A stretch of DNA of 5,097 bases from Bacillota bacterium (GCA_021848765.1 JAJZTU010000252.1:1-5097); one strand, 5' to 3'; shown: positions 1 to 5,097, numbered from the stretch's first letter. Numbers and translations are program-made. The notes: generated by a model not told the origin, from the letters alone.

Positions 1-474
1 GGAAATGAGGTTATCTCCATCATTGGCGCCCGTTGTAAAGATCTCCTGTTCTGGGAAGATGAGATGCGGGCTGTCAGTGATGTTCTTTATGTTACCAGTG
101 ATGACGGTACCGTGGGTGAAAAGGGCCTGGTCACTGATCCGCTGAAGCGGATGATTGAAGAAGGTAAGCAAATTGATATTGTCTATGCTATCGGACCCCT
201 TGTAATGATGAGGGCTGTGGCTGAAACTACCCGGGCTTACGGCATTAAGACCATCGTAAGCCTGAACTCCATTATGGTTGACGGCACCGGTATGTGTGGC
301 GCCTGCCGGGTTACCGTGGGTAAGGAAACCAAGTTTGCTTGTGTTGACGGACCCGAGTTTGACGGTCATCTGGTAGATTTCAATGAACAAATGCGCCGGG
401 CCAAAATCTTTGCCGATGCTGAAAAGAGAGCTCTTGCAGCCGGCAGTTGCGGAGGTGGTTGTGGATGTCACTAA
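1..474 (+). CDS. nfnA: NfnA subunit of electron-bifurcating ferredoxin:NADP+ oxidoreductase (5'-truncated)
   Basis: This is the small subunit of the NADH-dependent reduced ferredoxin:NADP+ oxidoreductase, often annotated as sulfide/dihydroorotate dehydrogenase-like FAD/NAD-binding protein. In the family it carries FAD, the NAD(H) site and one [2Fe-2S] cluster, and acts in the cytoplasm with NfnB. The frame is open from base 1, so the ATG at 64 is internal. 157 codons remain of a family length near 280, and the N-terminal flavin-binding half is missing. Visible parts are the NAD-domain stretch TSDDGTVGEKG, then AIGPLVMMRAV, then the cluster motif CGACRVTVGKETKFAC (C-x2-C-x11-C; window codons 99, 102, 114). 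An Asp at codon 94 (bases 280-282) sits where the related PyrK proteins have a first Cys, matching the family's known Asp ligand. The protein ends in an unusual tail, CGGGCGCH. The stop (472-474) lies beyond the nfnB start, which implies translational coupling. Confidence 0.93.
   Translation, partial: GNEVISIIGARCKDLLFWEDEMRAVSDVLYVTSDDGTVGEKGLVTDPLKRMIEEGKQIDIVYAIGPLVMMRAVAETTRAYGIKTIVSLNSIMVDGTGMCGACRVTVGKETKFACVDGPEFDGHLVDFNEQMRRAKIFADAEKRALAAGSCGGGCGCH
451..458 (+). promoter_or_regulatory. Ribosome binding site of nfnB inside the end of nfnA
   Basis: GGAGGTGG lies 6-9 bases before the ATG at 465 and is read in the nfnA frame as Gly-Gly-Gly. It decides the nfnB start: the alternative TTG at 447 lies upstream of this site and would add an unlikely RRWLW peptide. 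Confidence 0.8.
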
Positions 475-1877
475 ATGAAGATAAAAAGCCGAAAAAGATT
501 CCCCGTCATGGAATGCCCTGTCAGGATGCTATGGAGCGCATTCGCAACTTTAGTGAAGTAGCCCTGGGTTACGATCCTGATACTGCTGTGGAAGAAGCTT
601 CCCGCTGCCTGAGCTGTAAGAATGAGGCCTGCCGTGAAGGGTGTCCGGTAGAAGTGCCCATTCCTCAGTTTATTGCCAAGATTAAAGAAAGAGATTTCGA
701 TGCCGCTATTGCCATCATCAAGGAAAAGAACTCCCTGCCTGCCGTTTGTGGCCGGGTTTGCCCCCAGGAGAACCAGTGTGAAGAGAAGTGCGTCCTGGGC
801 AAAAAGGGTGAACCGGTTGCTATCGGCCGACTGGAACGCTTTGTTGCTGATTATGAATTAGCCAAGGGCGCAGTCGTTCCTCCAGTAGCTGCTCCTACCG
901 GGAAAAAGGTCGCTGTTATCGGTTCCGGTCCTGCCGGGCTTACCGCTGCCGCCGATTTGGCCATGCTGGGCCATAAGGTTACTGTGTATGAAGCACTCCA
1001 TGTGGCCGGTGGGGTATTGATGTACGGGATTCCTGAATTCCGTCTCCCCAAGAAGATTGTTCAGACCGAAATCAACAACCTGAAAAAACTGGGTGTGGAG
1101 ATTGTCACCAATGCTGTTATCGGTAAGTGCATGACCGTGGATGAGCTGCTGGAGCAGGAAGGTTTTGACGCTGCTTTCATCGGCACAGGTGCCGGGCTGC
1201 CTTATTTCATGGAAATCCCCGGCGAGTCACTTAACGGTGTTTACTCAGCTAACGAGTTCCTCACCAGGGTTAACCTGATGAAGGCCTATCTGTTCCCCGA
1301 GTATACCACCCCGATTAAGATTGGCCGCAGGGTTGCCGTTCTCGGTGGCGGTAACGTAGCCATGGATGCTGCCCGGACTGCCAAGCGTCTGGGCGCTGAG
1401 GAAGTTTACATCGTCTATCGTCGTTCCATGTCCGAACTGCCTGCCCGTCATGAAGAGGCCGAGCATGCTGAAGAAGAAACCATTAACTTTAAGCTGCTCA
1501 CTAATCCCAAACGGATTATCGGTGACGAAAACGGCAATGTTATCGCCCTGGAGTGCTTGAAGTATGAGTTGGGTGAGCCGGATGCTTCCGGACGGAGAAG
1601 CCCTGTACCTATCGAGGGTTCCGAGTTCTTCCTCCAGGTAGATACAGTTGTAGTAGCGATCGGGCAGGGACCTAACCCGCTGGTGCCACGGACTACCAAA
1701 GGCCTGGACACCAACCGGAAGGGCAACATTGTAGCCAGTGAGGAAACCGGCGCTACCTCTAAGACCGGTGTCTACGCCGGTGGTGACGTGGTAACCGGTG
1801 CTGCAACAGTAATTAAGGCCATGGGCGCCGGTAAAGTTGCCGCCAGGTCCATTCAGCAGTACTTGCTGGAGAACTAG
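465..1877 (+). CDS. nfnB: NfnB subunit of electron-bifurcating ferredoxin:NADP+ oxidoreductase (GltA/GltD-like)
   Basis: This is the large, bifurcating subunit. In the family it holds the bifurcating FAD, two [4Fe-4S] clusters and the NADP(H) and ferredoxin sites, and couples NADH and reduced ferredoxin to reduction of two NADP+. Databases often call it homotetrameric NADPH-dependent glutamate synthase, GltA. The 470 residues are full length. In order they show an N-terminal ferredoxin-like domain with Cys 48, 51, 56, 60 and Cys 95, 99, 105, 109; an FAD Rossmann motif VIGSGPAGLTAA (151-162); the GGVLMYGIPEFRLPK segment (182-196); an NADP Rossmann motif VAVLGGGNVAMDAAR (290-304) followed by YRRS (318-321), where arginines usually hold the 2'-phosphate; and a closing FAD motif GVYAGGDVVTGAATVIKAMG (435-454). 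No glutamine amidotransferase or FMN domain is present, and the partner is NfnA rather than a GltB. This favours Nfn over glutamate synthase. The start overlaps nfnA by 10 bases. Confidence 0.93.
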   Translation: MSLNEDKKPKKIPRHGMPCQDAMERIRNFSEVALGYDPDTAVEEASRCLSCKNEACREGCPVEVPIPQFIAKIKERDFDAAIAIIKEKNSLPAVCGRVCPQENQCEEKCVLGKKGEPVAIGRLERFVADYELAKGAVVPPVAAPTGKKVAVIGSGPAGLTAAADLAMLGHKVTVYEALHVAGGVLMYGIPEFRLPKKIVQTEINNLKKLGVEIVTNAVIGKCMTVDELLEQEGFDAAFIGTGAGLPYFMEIPGESLNGVYSANEFLTRVNLMKAYLFPEYTTPIKIGRRVAVLGGGNVAMDAARTAKRLGAEEVYIVYRRSMSELPARHEEAEHAEEETINFKLLTNPKRIIGDENGNVIALECLKYELGEPDASGRRSPVPIEGSEFFLQVDTVVVAIGQGPNPLVPRTTKGLDTNRKGNIVASEETGATSKTGVYAGGDVVTGAATVIKAMGAGKVAARSIQQYLLEN

Positions 1878-1887
1878 GCAATAATAC

Positions 1888-1917
1888 TTGACTCAGTTGA
1901 TTCAGATTTGATATGGT
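1888..1917 (+). promoter_or_regulatory. Weak candidate sigma-A-type promoter
   Basis: TTGACT (1888-1893, 5 of 6 to the -35 consensus) is followed after 18 bases by TATGGT (1912-1917, 4 of 6 to the -10). A start near 1924 would fall inside the 5' arm of the hairpin at 1918-1951, so such a transcript would not form that hairpin. The -35 box lies in a 9-base tandem repeat (TTGACTCAG / TTGATTCAG). This is only a by-eye match and could be chance. Confidence 0.2.
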
Positions 1918-1960
1918 ATGGGTGGTGAGCAGAGTTTCTGCCGCCACCCATTTATAGTTT
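1918..1960 (+). terminator. Intrinsic-terminator-like hairpin after nfnB
   Basis: The arms are ATGGGTGGTGAGCAG (1918-1932) and CTGCCGCCACCCAT (1938-1951). They pair over 14 base pairs with one G-T wobble (1926/1943) and one bulged A (1928), around a 5-base AGTTT loop. The tail TTATAGTTT (1952-1960) is T-rich but interrupted, so termination may be partial. Its place, 41 bases after the nfnB stop and 58 bases before xseA, fits the end of the nfnAB operon. Confidence 0.7.
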
Positions 1961-1996
1961 AGGCCCCATATTTCTATAGATTAGAGCTTATTAAGT

Positions 1997-2003
1997 GGAG
2001 GAG
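1997..2003 (+). promoter_or_regulatory. Ribosome binding site of xseA
   Basis: GGAGGAG ends 6 bases before the ATG at 2010. The in-frame GTG at 1995 overlaps this site and would have no binding site of its own, so 2010 is the preferred start. Confidence 0.8.
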
Positions 2004-2009
2004 TTGTCC

Positions 2010-3317
2010 ATGGTGCTATTATCGCCGGACATGGCTGTTCGCCGTATCTTTTCGGTGGGTGAGCTCACTGAATACTTGAAGGCCTTGCTGGACAGTGACC
2101 GCAACCTGCGGAGTATCTGGGTGCGGGGTGAAATTTCCAATTATAAGCACCATTCCTCCGGGCACATTTATTTTACCTTGAAGGACGAAACCAGTACCAT
2201 CAAGGCTGTGATGTTTCGCTCCAAGGCCTCGCAGTTGGCCTTCCGGCCGGAACACGGGATGCGGGTGGTAGCCAGGGGCTATGTGACCATATTCCCGCGG
2301 GATGGCCAGTACCAGCTTTATGTGGAGGAACTGGAACCGGACGGCCTCGGAAGCCTGCATCTGGCCTTTGAGCAGTTAAAAAAGCGTTTAGAAGCTGAAG
2401 GACTGTTTGATGTGAACCTAAAAAAGTCCTTGCCGCCCTTTCCCCGGAGGTTGGGGATTGTGACCTCCCCTACCGGAGCTGCCGTGCAGGATATGCTGAA
2501 TATCATCCGGCGGCGGTATCCTAAGGTGCATATCATCCTCGTGCCTGTAGCGGTGCAGGGGGAGGAGGCACCGGGACAGATTGCCCAGGCCGTTAGGATG
2601 CTCAATGACCTGAATGACAGGGTTTGTTTGAGTGAACAGAGTGAATTTAATTTCCTGGATGATACAATCCGCCCAAGCATGGCTGTGGATGTCATAATTG
2701 TGGGTCGCGGGGGCGGTTCCCTGGAGGAGTTATGGGCTTTTAACACTGAGGCAGTGGCCAGGGCAATTTTTGCCTCTCATATCCCGGTGGTTTCTGCTGT
2801 AGGACATGAAACTGACTTTACCATTGCTGATTTTGTCGCTGACCTGCGGGCCCCCACTCCTTCGGCCGCAGCAGAACTGGTAGTGCCTGATGAGAAAGAG
2901 CTGTTACGGCACCTGGACAGTCTGGGGCAAAGGCTGTTTCAGGGGCTTAAGCACCAACTGCATGTGAAGCAAAAGCGGCTGGAGCTCTGCCTGCAGCGGG
3001 GAGTTCTGACCAGGCCCAAGGACAGGCTGTTTCAACTCAGTCAACATGTGGATAGCCTGGAACGGGAACTCACGATGAGGGTGGAAAAAGCGCTTCAGGG
3101 CAAACAGGGCCGACTGGCTGCCCTGGCGGGGCAATTACAGGCCTTGAGTCCCCTGGCAACCTTAAGCAGGGGTTACACCTTAACCCTGTATTCGGATGAC
3201 CGGCGAAGAGTGACAGGGGTTGAAGAGGTCCGGGTTGGGCAGGGACTAACCACCCTGTTGACAGACGGAGAAGTTGACTGTACTGTCACTGAAGTGAGGA
3301 GGAAAGACCGTGGCTAA
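2010..3317 (+). CDS. xseA: Exodeoxyribonuclease VII large subunit
   Basis: This is the catalytic subunit of ExoVII, a cytoplasmic enzyme that degrades single-stranded DNA from both ends into short oligonucleotides and acts in repair and recombination. The 435 residues are within the usual 400-455. An N-terminal OB-fold (about 12-110; SIWVRGEISNYKHHSSGHIYF) should bind DNA. The catalytic domain follows with LGIVTSPTGAAVQDML (148-163), DVIIVGRGGGSLEELWAFN (227-245), VSAVGHETDFTIADFVADLR (261-280) and APTPSAAAELVVPD (281-294). A charged, probably coiled-coil region (about 295-375) precedes the C-terminal SRGYTLT segment (386-392). One oddity is about 20 extra residues (about 201-225) just before DVIIVGRGGG compared with what I remember of the B. 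subtilis protein. The start is the ATG after GGAGGAG. The stop overlaps xseB by 8 bases, as expected for subunits made together. Confidence 0.96.
   Translation: MVLLSPDMAVRRIFSVGELTEYLKALLDSDRNLRSIWVRGEISNYKHHSSGHIYFTLKDETSTIKAVMFRSKASQLAFRPEHGMRVVARGYVTIFPRDGQYQLYVEELEPDGLGSLHLAFEQLKKRLEAEGLFDVNLKKSLPPFPRRLGIVTSPTGAAVQDMLNIIRRRYPKVHIILVPVAVQGEEAPGQIAQAVRMLNDLNDRVCLSEQSEFNFLDDTIRPSMAVDVIIVGRGGGSLEELWAFNTEAVARAIFASHIPVVSAVGHETDFTIADFVADLRAPTPSAAAELVVPDEKELLRHLDSLGQRLFQGLKHQLHVKQKRLELCLQRGVLTRPKDRLFQLSQHVDSLERELTMRVEKALQGKQGRLAALAGQLQALSPLATLSRGYTLTLYSDDRRRVTGVEEVRVGQGLTTLLTDGEVDCTVTEVRRKDRG
3297..3302 (+). promoter_or_regulatory. Ribosome binding site of xseB
   Basis: AGGAGG inside the last codons of xseA lies 7 bases before the GTG at 3310. 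It is a full consensus site and favours that GTG over the ATG at 3328, which has only the weaker AGAGGG (3318-3323) at 4 bases. Confidence 0.7.
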
Positions 3318-3603
3318 AGAGGGATCCATGGCCAAAGAAAAGGGCGCTAACACTAAAAAGAAGAATACACAGGTTGAAATTCCTTTTGAAGGTGCACTGG
3401 AGCGTTTGGAAGCTATTGTGCGCCAGTTAGAGGCAGGAACCTTGACCTTGGACGAATCCATGGCCCTATTCCAGGAGGGAGTGGGCCTTTCCCGGTATTG
3501 TCAGCAAAAATTGGGAGAAGCTGAGGCAAAAATTGATTTACTTATTACCGGCAAAGATGGTAAGCTGGAATTAAAACCGCTTAAGCTGGGGGAAAACTCC
3601 TGA
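3310..3603 (+). CDS. xseB: Exodeoxyribonuclease VII small subunit
   Basis: This is the non-catalytic subunit of ExoVII. Several copies bind each large subunit through a helical hairpin and are needed for full activity. The conserved core is residues 26-75: FEGALERLEAIVRQLEAG, then TLTLDESMALFQEGVGL, then CQQKLGEAEAKI. The 97 residues are slightly longer than the usual 75-85 because of a Lys-rich N-terminus (KEKGANTKKKNT) that starts with a repeated MAKE (residues 1-4 and 7-10). With the alternative ATG at 3328 the product would be 91 residues. The GTG at 3310 is preferred because of the AGGAGG before it and the 8-base overlap with xseA. The last codons (KLELKPLKLGENS) resemble the DNA repeat that fills the following gap. 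Confidence 0.94.
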   Translation: MAKEGSMAKEKGANTKKKNTQVEIPFEGALERLEAIVRQLEAGTLTLDESMALFQEGVGLSRYCQQKLGEAEAKIDLLITGKDGKLELKPLKLGENS

Positions 3604-3605
3604 GA

Positions 3606-3712
3606 CGACTAAGTTGCGGGGAAATTTCTAAAACGACTGAGTTATGGGAATTTGAAAACAACTGAGTTATAGGGAAATTCTAAAACAACTGAGTTCTGGG
3701 GAAATTCCTAAA
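3606..3712 (+). repeat. Four imperfect ~27-base tandem repeats between xseB and ispA
   Basis: Four units lie head to tail: 3606-3633 (28 bases), 3634-3658 (25), 3659-3685 (27) and 3686-3712 (27). Each has a 5' part C(G/A)ACT(G/A)AGTT, a G-rich centre such as TGGGGAAATT, and an A-rich end such as CTAAAA. Units 3 and 4 differ at 4 of 27 ungapped positions; unit 2 has lost a few bases. More degenerate copies may flank the array: one over the xseB 3' end (3578-3605) and a partial one reaching the ispA ribosome binding site (about 3713-3731). The core AACTGAGTT is an interrupted palindrome, but I see no strong hairpin, no promoter and no open frame across the array. The gap holds no gene. No known repeat family is recognised and the function is unknown. 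Confidence 0.85.
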
Positions 3713-3722
3713 GGCTGGAAAT

Positions 3723-3726
3723 GGAG
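3723..3726 (+). promoter_or_regulatory. Ribosome binding site of ispA
   Basis: GGAG ends 6 bases before the ATG at 3733. It is weaker than the other sites here and sits at the degenerate edge of the tandem repeat array. Confidence 0.6.
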
Positions 3727-3732
3727 TAAACT

Positions 3733-4629
3733 ATGACCTGGGACTGGAAGAAAAAACTAAACCGGAAAATCAGGTTGGCGGATGAGGCTCTGGACAAATA
3801 CCTGCCGGCAGAAAGTACAATGCCTCCTACCGTTCACAAAGCCATGCGTTACAGTGTTTTTGCCGGGGGCAAGCGCCTGCGGCCCATCCTGGTTATGGCT
3901 GCTGCCGAGGCGGTTGGCGGGCGGGATGAGGATGTCCTTCCTGCTGCTTGTGCCCTGGAGATGATCCATACTTATTCTTTGATTCACGATGACCTGCCGG
4001 CTATGGACAATGATGATTTTCGCAGGGGTAGGCCTACCAATCATAAGGTTTTTGGGGAAGCTATGGCAATTCTGGCCGGGGATGGGCTGTTAACCGCTGC
4101 TTTTGAGGTTTTGGCCCAACAGAGCTCAGCAGCCGGTATAGCGCCCGGTTTGGTGTTGAAGGTTATCGGGGAAGTGGCGGTCGCGGCCGGGACATTGGGC
4201 ATGATCGGTGGACAGGTGGCTGACATGGAAGCGATGAACCGGCAGGTGTCCATAGAATTGCTGAATTACATTCATACCCATAAAACCGGAGCGCTTTGCC
4301 GGGCTGCGGTCCGCAGCGGCGCTATTTTGGGAGGGGCGAATCCCGGGCAGTTGGAAGCCCTAACCGGGTATGCCGAGAACTTGGGTTTAGCTTTTCAGAT
4401 TACCGATGATATTTTAGATATAGAAGGCGACCCGGCCAAGATTGGCAAAGATGTGGGGAGTGACCAACGCAATCAAAAGGCTACTTTCCCGGCAATCTAC
4501 GGTCTGGAGGAGTCCAAAGCCATGGCTGAGCAGACTGTTAGCAAGGCTTTACAGGCTCTGGAGTGTTTTGGCCCTGAGGCAGACCTGCTGCGGGACATAG
4601 TGCGCTATATCCTGGACAGGGACAGCTAA
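3733..4629 (+). CDS. ispA: Farnesyl diphosphate synthase (polyprenyl synthetase family)
   Basis: This cytoplasmic enzyme condenses isopentenyl diphosphate with dimethylallyl and then geranyl diphosphate to give C15 farnesyl diphosphate, the precursor of undecaprenyl phosphate and quinone side chains. The 298 residues match the bacterial family. Visible features are the substrate-binding GGKRLR (45-50); the first Asp-rich motif DDLPAMD (86-92), with the two-residue insertion typical of bacterial FPP synthases; RRGRPTNHKVFGEAMAILAGD (start 97); HKTGALC (183-189); and the second Asp-rich motif DDILD (225-229), followed by KATFPAIYGLE (249-259). Tyr81, the fifth residue before the first motif, is the bulky residue known to limit the product to C15, so farnesyl rather than geranylgeranyl diphosphate is inferred. 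The C-terminus RYILDRDS is normal. It follows xseB after the repeat-filled gap with no terminator seen, so it is probably cotranscribed with xseAB. Confidence 0.95.
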   Translation: MTWDWKKKLNRKIRLADEALDKYLPAESTMPPTVHKAMRYSVFAGGKRLRPILVMAAAEAVGGRDEDVLPAACALEMIHTYSLIHDDLPAMDNDDFRRGRPTNHKVFGEAMAILAGDGLLTAAFEVLAQQSSAAGIAPGLVLKVIGEVAVAAGTLGMIGGQVADMEAMNRQVSIELLNYIHTHKTGALCRAAVRSGAILGGANPGQLEALTGYAENLGLAFQITDDILDIEGDPAKIGKDVGSDQRNQKATFPAIYGLEESKAMAEQTVSKALQALECFGPEADLLRDIVRYILDRDS

Positions 4630-4694
4630 TATTCACCGGGAGAGAGAGACTTCACTGTGATTTAACTGTACTTAACCAGGATAGCCAGGCTCTT

Positions 4695-4703
4695 AAGAAA
4701 GGG
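4695..4703 (+). promoter_or_regulatory. Probable weak ribosome binding site of yuiD
   Basis: AAGAAAGGG is the only purine-rich stretch at a usable distance (10 bases) before the GTG at 4714. Both the match and the spacing are suboptimal, which suggests modest translation. Confidence 0.45.
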
Positions 4704-4713
4704 TTGCATACGA

Positions 4714-5097
4714 GTGCATAGTTTTTGGTCTGAGGTTTTAGCTAACCGGGCTCTCTGGGCAGCCGGGATTGCAGTCCTGGTGGCCCAGATCCTTAAAGTA
4801 TTTTGGGTTCTTTTGGTGGAACGCAGGTTGTGGCTGAGGATGTTTATTGAAGCAGGGGGAATGCCGAGTTCACATTCTGCCATGGTCAGCGCCCTGGCTG
4901 CTTCCGTAGGAATACAAGCCGGATGGAACAGCCCCCTGTTTGCTGTGGCTGCTATTTTTGCGGCAGTGGTTATGTATGATGCCGCCGGGGTCCGCCGGGC
5001 AGCCGGGCAGCAGGCAGAAGTATTAAACAAAATCATTGATGACTTCTACAAGGGGAGACCTATCCGCTTTGAACGGTTAAAGGAACTCCTGGGACAT
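4714..5097 (+). CDS. yuiD: Divergent PAP2 (YuiD/DUF212) family membrane protein, 3'-truncated
   Basis: This is a member of the family named divergent PAP2 or acid phosphatase/vanadium-dependent haloperoxidase related. The role is not established; a lipid phosphate phosphatase is only an inference. 128 codons are visible of about 150-160. A hydrophobic N-terminal helix (about 13-35, with AQILK at 24-28) is followed by the signature GGMPSSHSA (48-56), which resembles PAP2 motif 2. A second hydrophobic stretch is SPLFAVAAIFAAVVMYDAAG (73-92). Then come GVRRAAGQQAEVLN (92-105) and RLKELLGH (121-128), the start of the family's C-terminal motif that the window edge cuts. I chose the GTG at 4714 because it is the only usual start codon between the upstream in-frame stop (4663-4665) and the hydrophobic N-terminus. 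AAGAAAGGG (4695-4703) ends 10 bases before it and is a modest ribosome binding site. The 84-base gap after ispA shows no terminator, so the two are probably cotranscribed. Confidence 0.88.
   Translation, partial: MHSFWSEVLANRALWAAGIAVLVAQILKVFWVLLVERRLWLRMFIEAGGMPSSHSAMVSALAASVGIQAGWNSPLFAVAAIFAAVVMYDAAGVRRAAGQQAEVLNKIIDDFYKGRPIRFERLKELLGH

Noticed and set aside
447..464. TTG start that would lengthen NfnB by six residues (RRWLW after the start).
   Set aside because: It lies upstream of the clear GGAGGTGG site, which is correctly spaced for the ATG at 465, and the added peptide is not NfnB-like.
465..1877. NADPH-dependent glutamate synthase small subunit (GltD) as the identity of the nfnB product.
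   Set aside because: The partner gene is NfnA-like and no GltB-type large subunit is present; similarity in sequence alone does not decide it, so the older name is kept only as a synonym.
1891..1899. ACTCAGTTG before the hairpin is the reverse complement of CAACTGAGT in repeat units 3 and 4, which could be a shared regulator site.
   Set aside because: It is a single 9-base match found by eye, and a similar AACTCAGT also occurs inside the xseA coding region, so chance is the simpler reading.
1995..2009. GTG start that would lengthen XseA by five residues.
   Set aside because: The codon overlaps the ribosome binding site that serves the ATG at 2010.
2318..2746. 142-codon open frame on the minus strand within xseA.
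   Set aside because: It is a shadow of a strongly conserved gene, with no recognisable domain and low-complexity Ser/Arg-rich composition.
3606..3712. CRISPR array, because of ~27-base repeats.
   Set aside because: The repeats are directly adjacent and imperfect with no unique spacers, and no cas gene is near.
4630..4713. Terminator between ispA and yuiD, suggested by CTTAA/TTAAG arms around 4671-4697.
   Set aside because: Only five base pairs match around a long loop, with no T-tract.
4662..5036. 124-codon open frame on the minus strand opposite yuiD.
   Set aside because: The + strand frame encodes the clear GGMPSSHSA protein; the antisense frame has no recognisable motif.

Overview
The window reads as ordinary, vertically inherited chromosome of a Gram-positive anaerobe, most likely a Clostridia-class Firmicute of the Peptococcaceae/Thermoanaerobacterales type. 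The evidence is strong GGAGG-type ribosome binding sites, GTG starts, tight gene overlaps, an Nfn-type transhydrogenase typical of anaerobes, and the xseA-xseB-ispA-yuiD order common in that class. I cannot name a genus. Every gene is on the + strand and both window edges cut a gene.

Region 1 (1-1877) is a translationally coupled nfnA-nfnB pair. It encodes the two subunits of the NADH-dependent reduced ferredoxin:NADP+ oxidoreductase, a flavin-based electron-bifurcating enzyme. nfnA lacks its 5' half, nfnB is complete, and the genes overlap by 10 bases.

Region 2 (1878-2009) is a 132-base gap with a strong hairpin that resembles an intrinsic terminator, preceded by a weak promoter-like pair. 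It probably separates the redox operon from the next one.

Region 3 (2010-5097) is a housekeeping operon. xseA and xseB overlap by 8 bases and encode both subunits of exodeoxyribonuclease VII. After a 129-base gap filled with imperfect ~27-base tandem repeats comes ispA (farnesyl diphosphate synthase). It is followed by a GTG-initiated divergent PAP2/YuiD-family membrane protein that runs off the right edge. In related genomes this operon usually continues into dxs and other genes, but that part is outside the window.

Together the genes cover anaerobic NADPH supply, DNA repair and isoprenoid/lipid-carrier synthesis. I see no mobile element, CRISPR array, RNA gene or obvious new defence or metabolic system. 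The points that deserve a second look are small-scale: the tandem repeat array, which seems to have grown out of the 3' end of xseB; an insertion in XseA with internal micro-duplications; a Cys-rich tail on NfnA written by the nfnB ribosome binding site; and the uncharacterised PAP2-like protein next to ispA.
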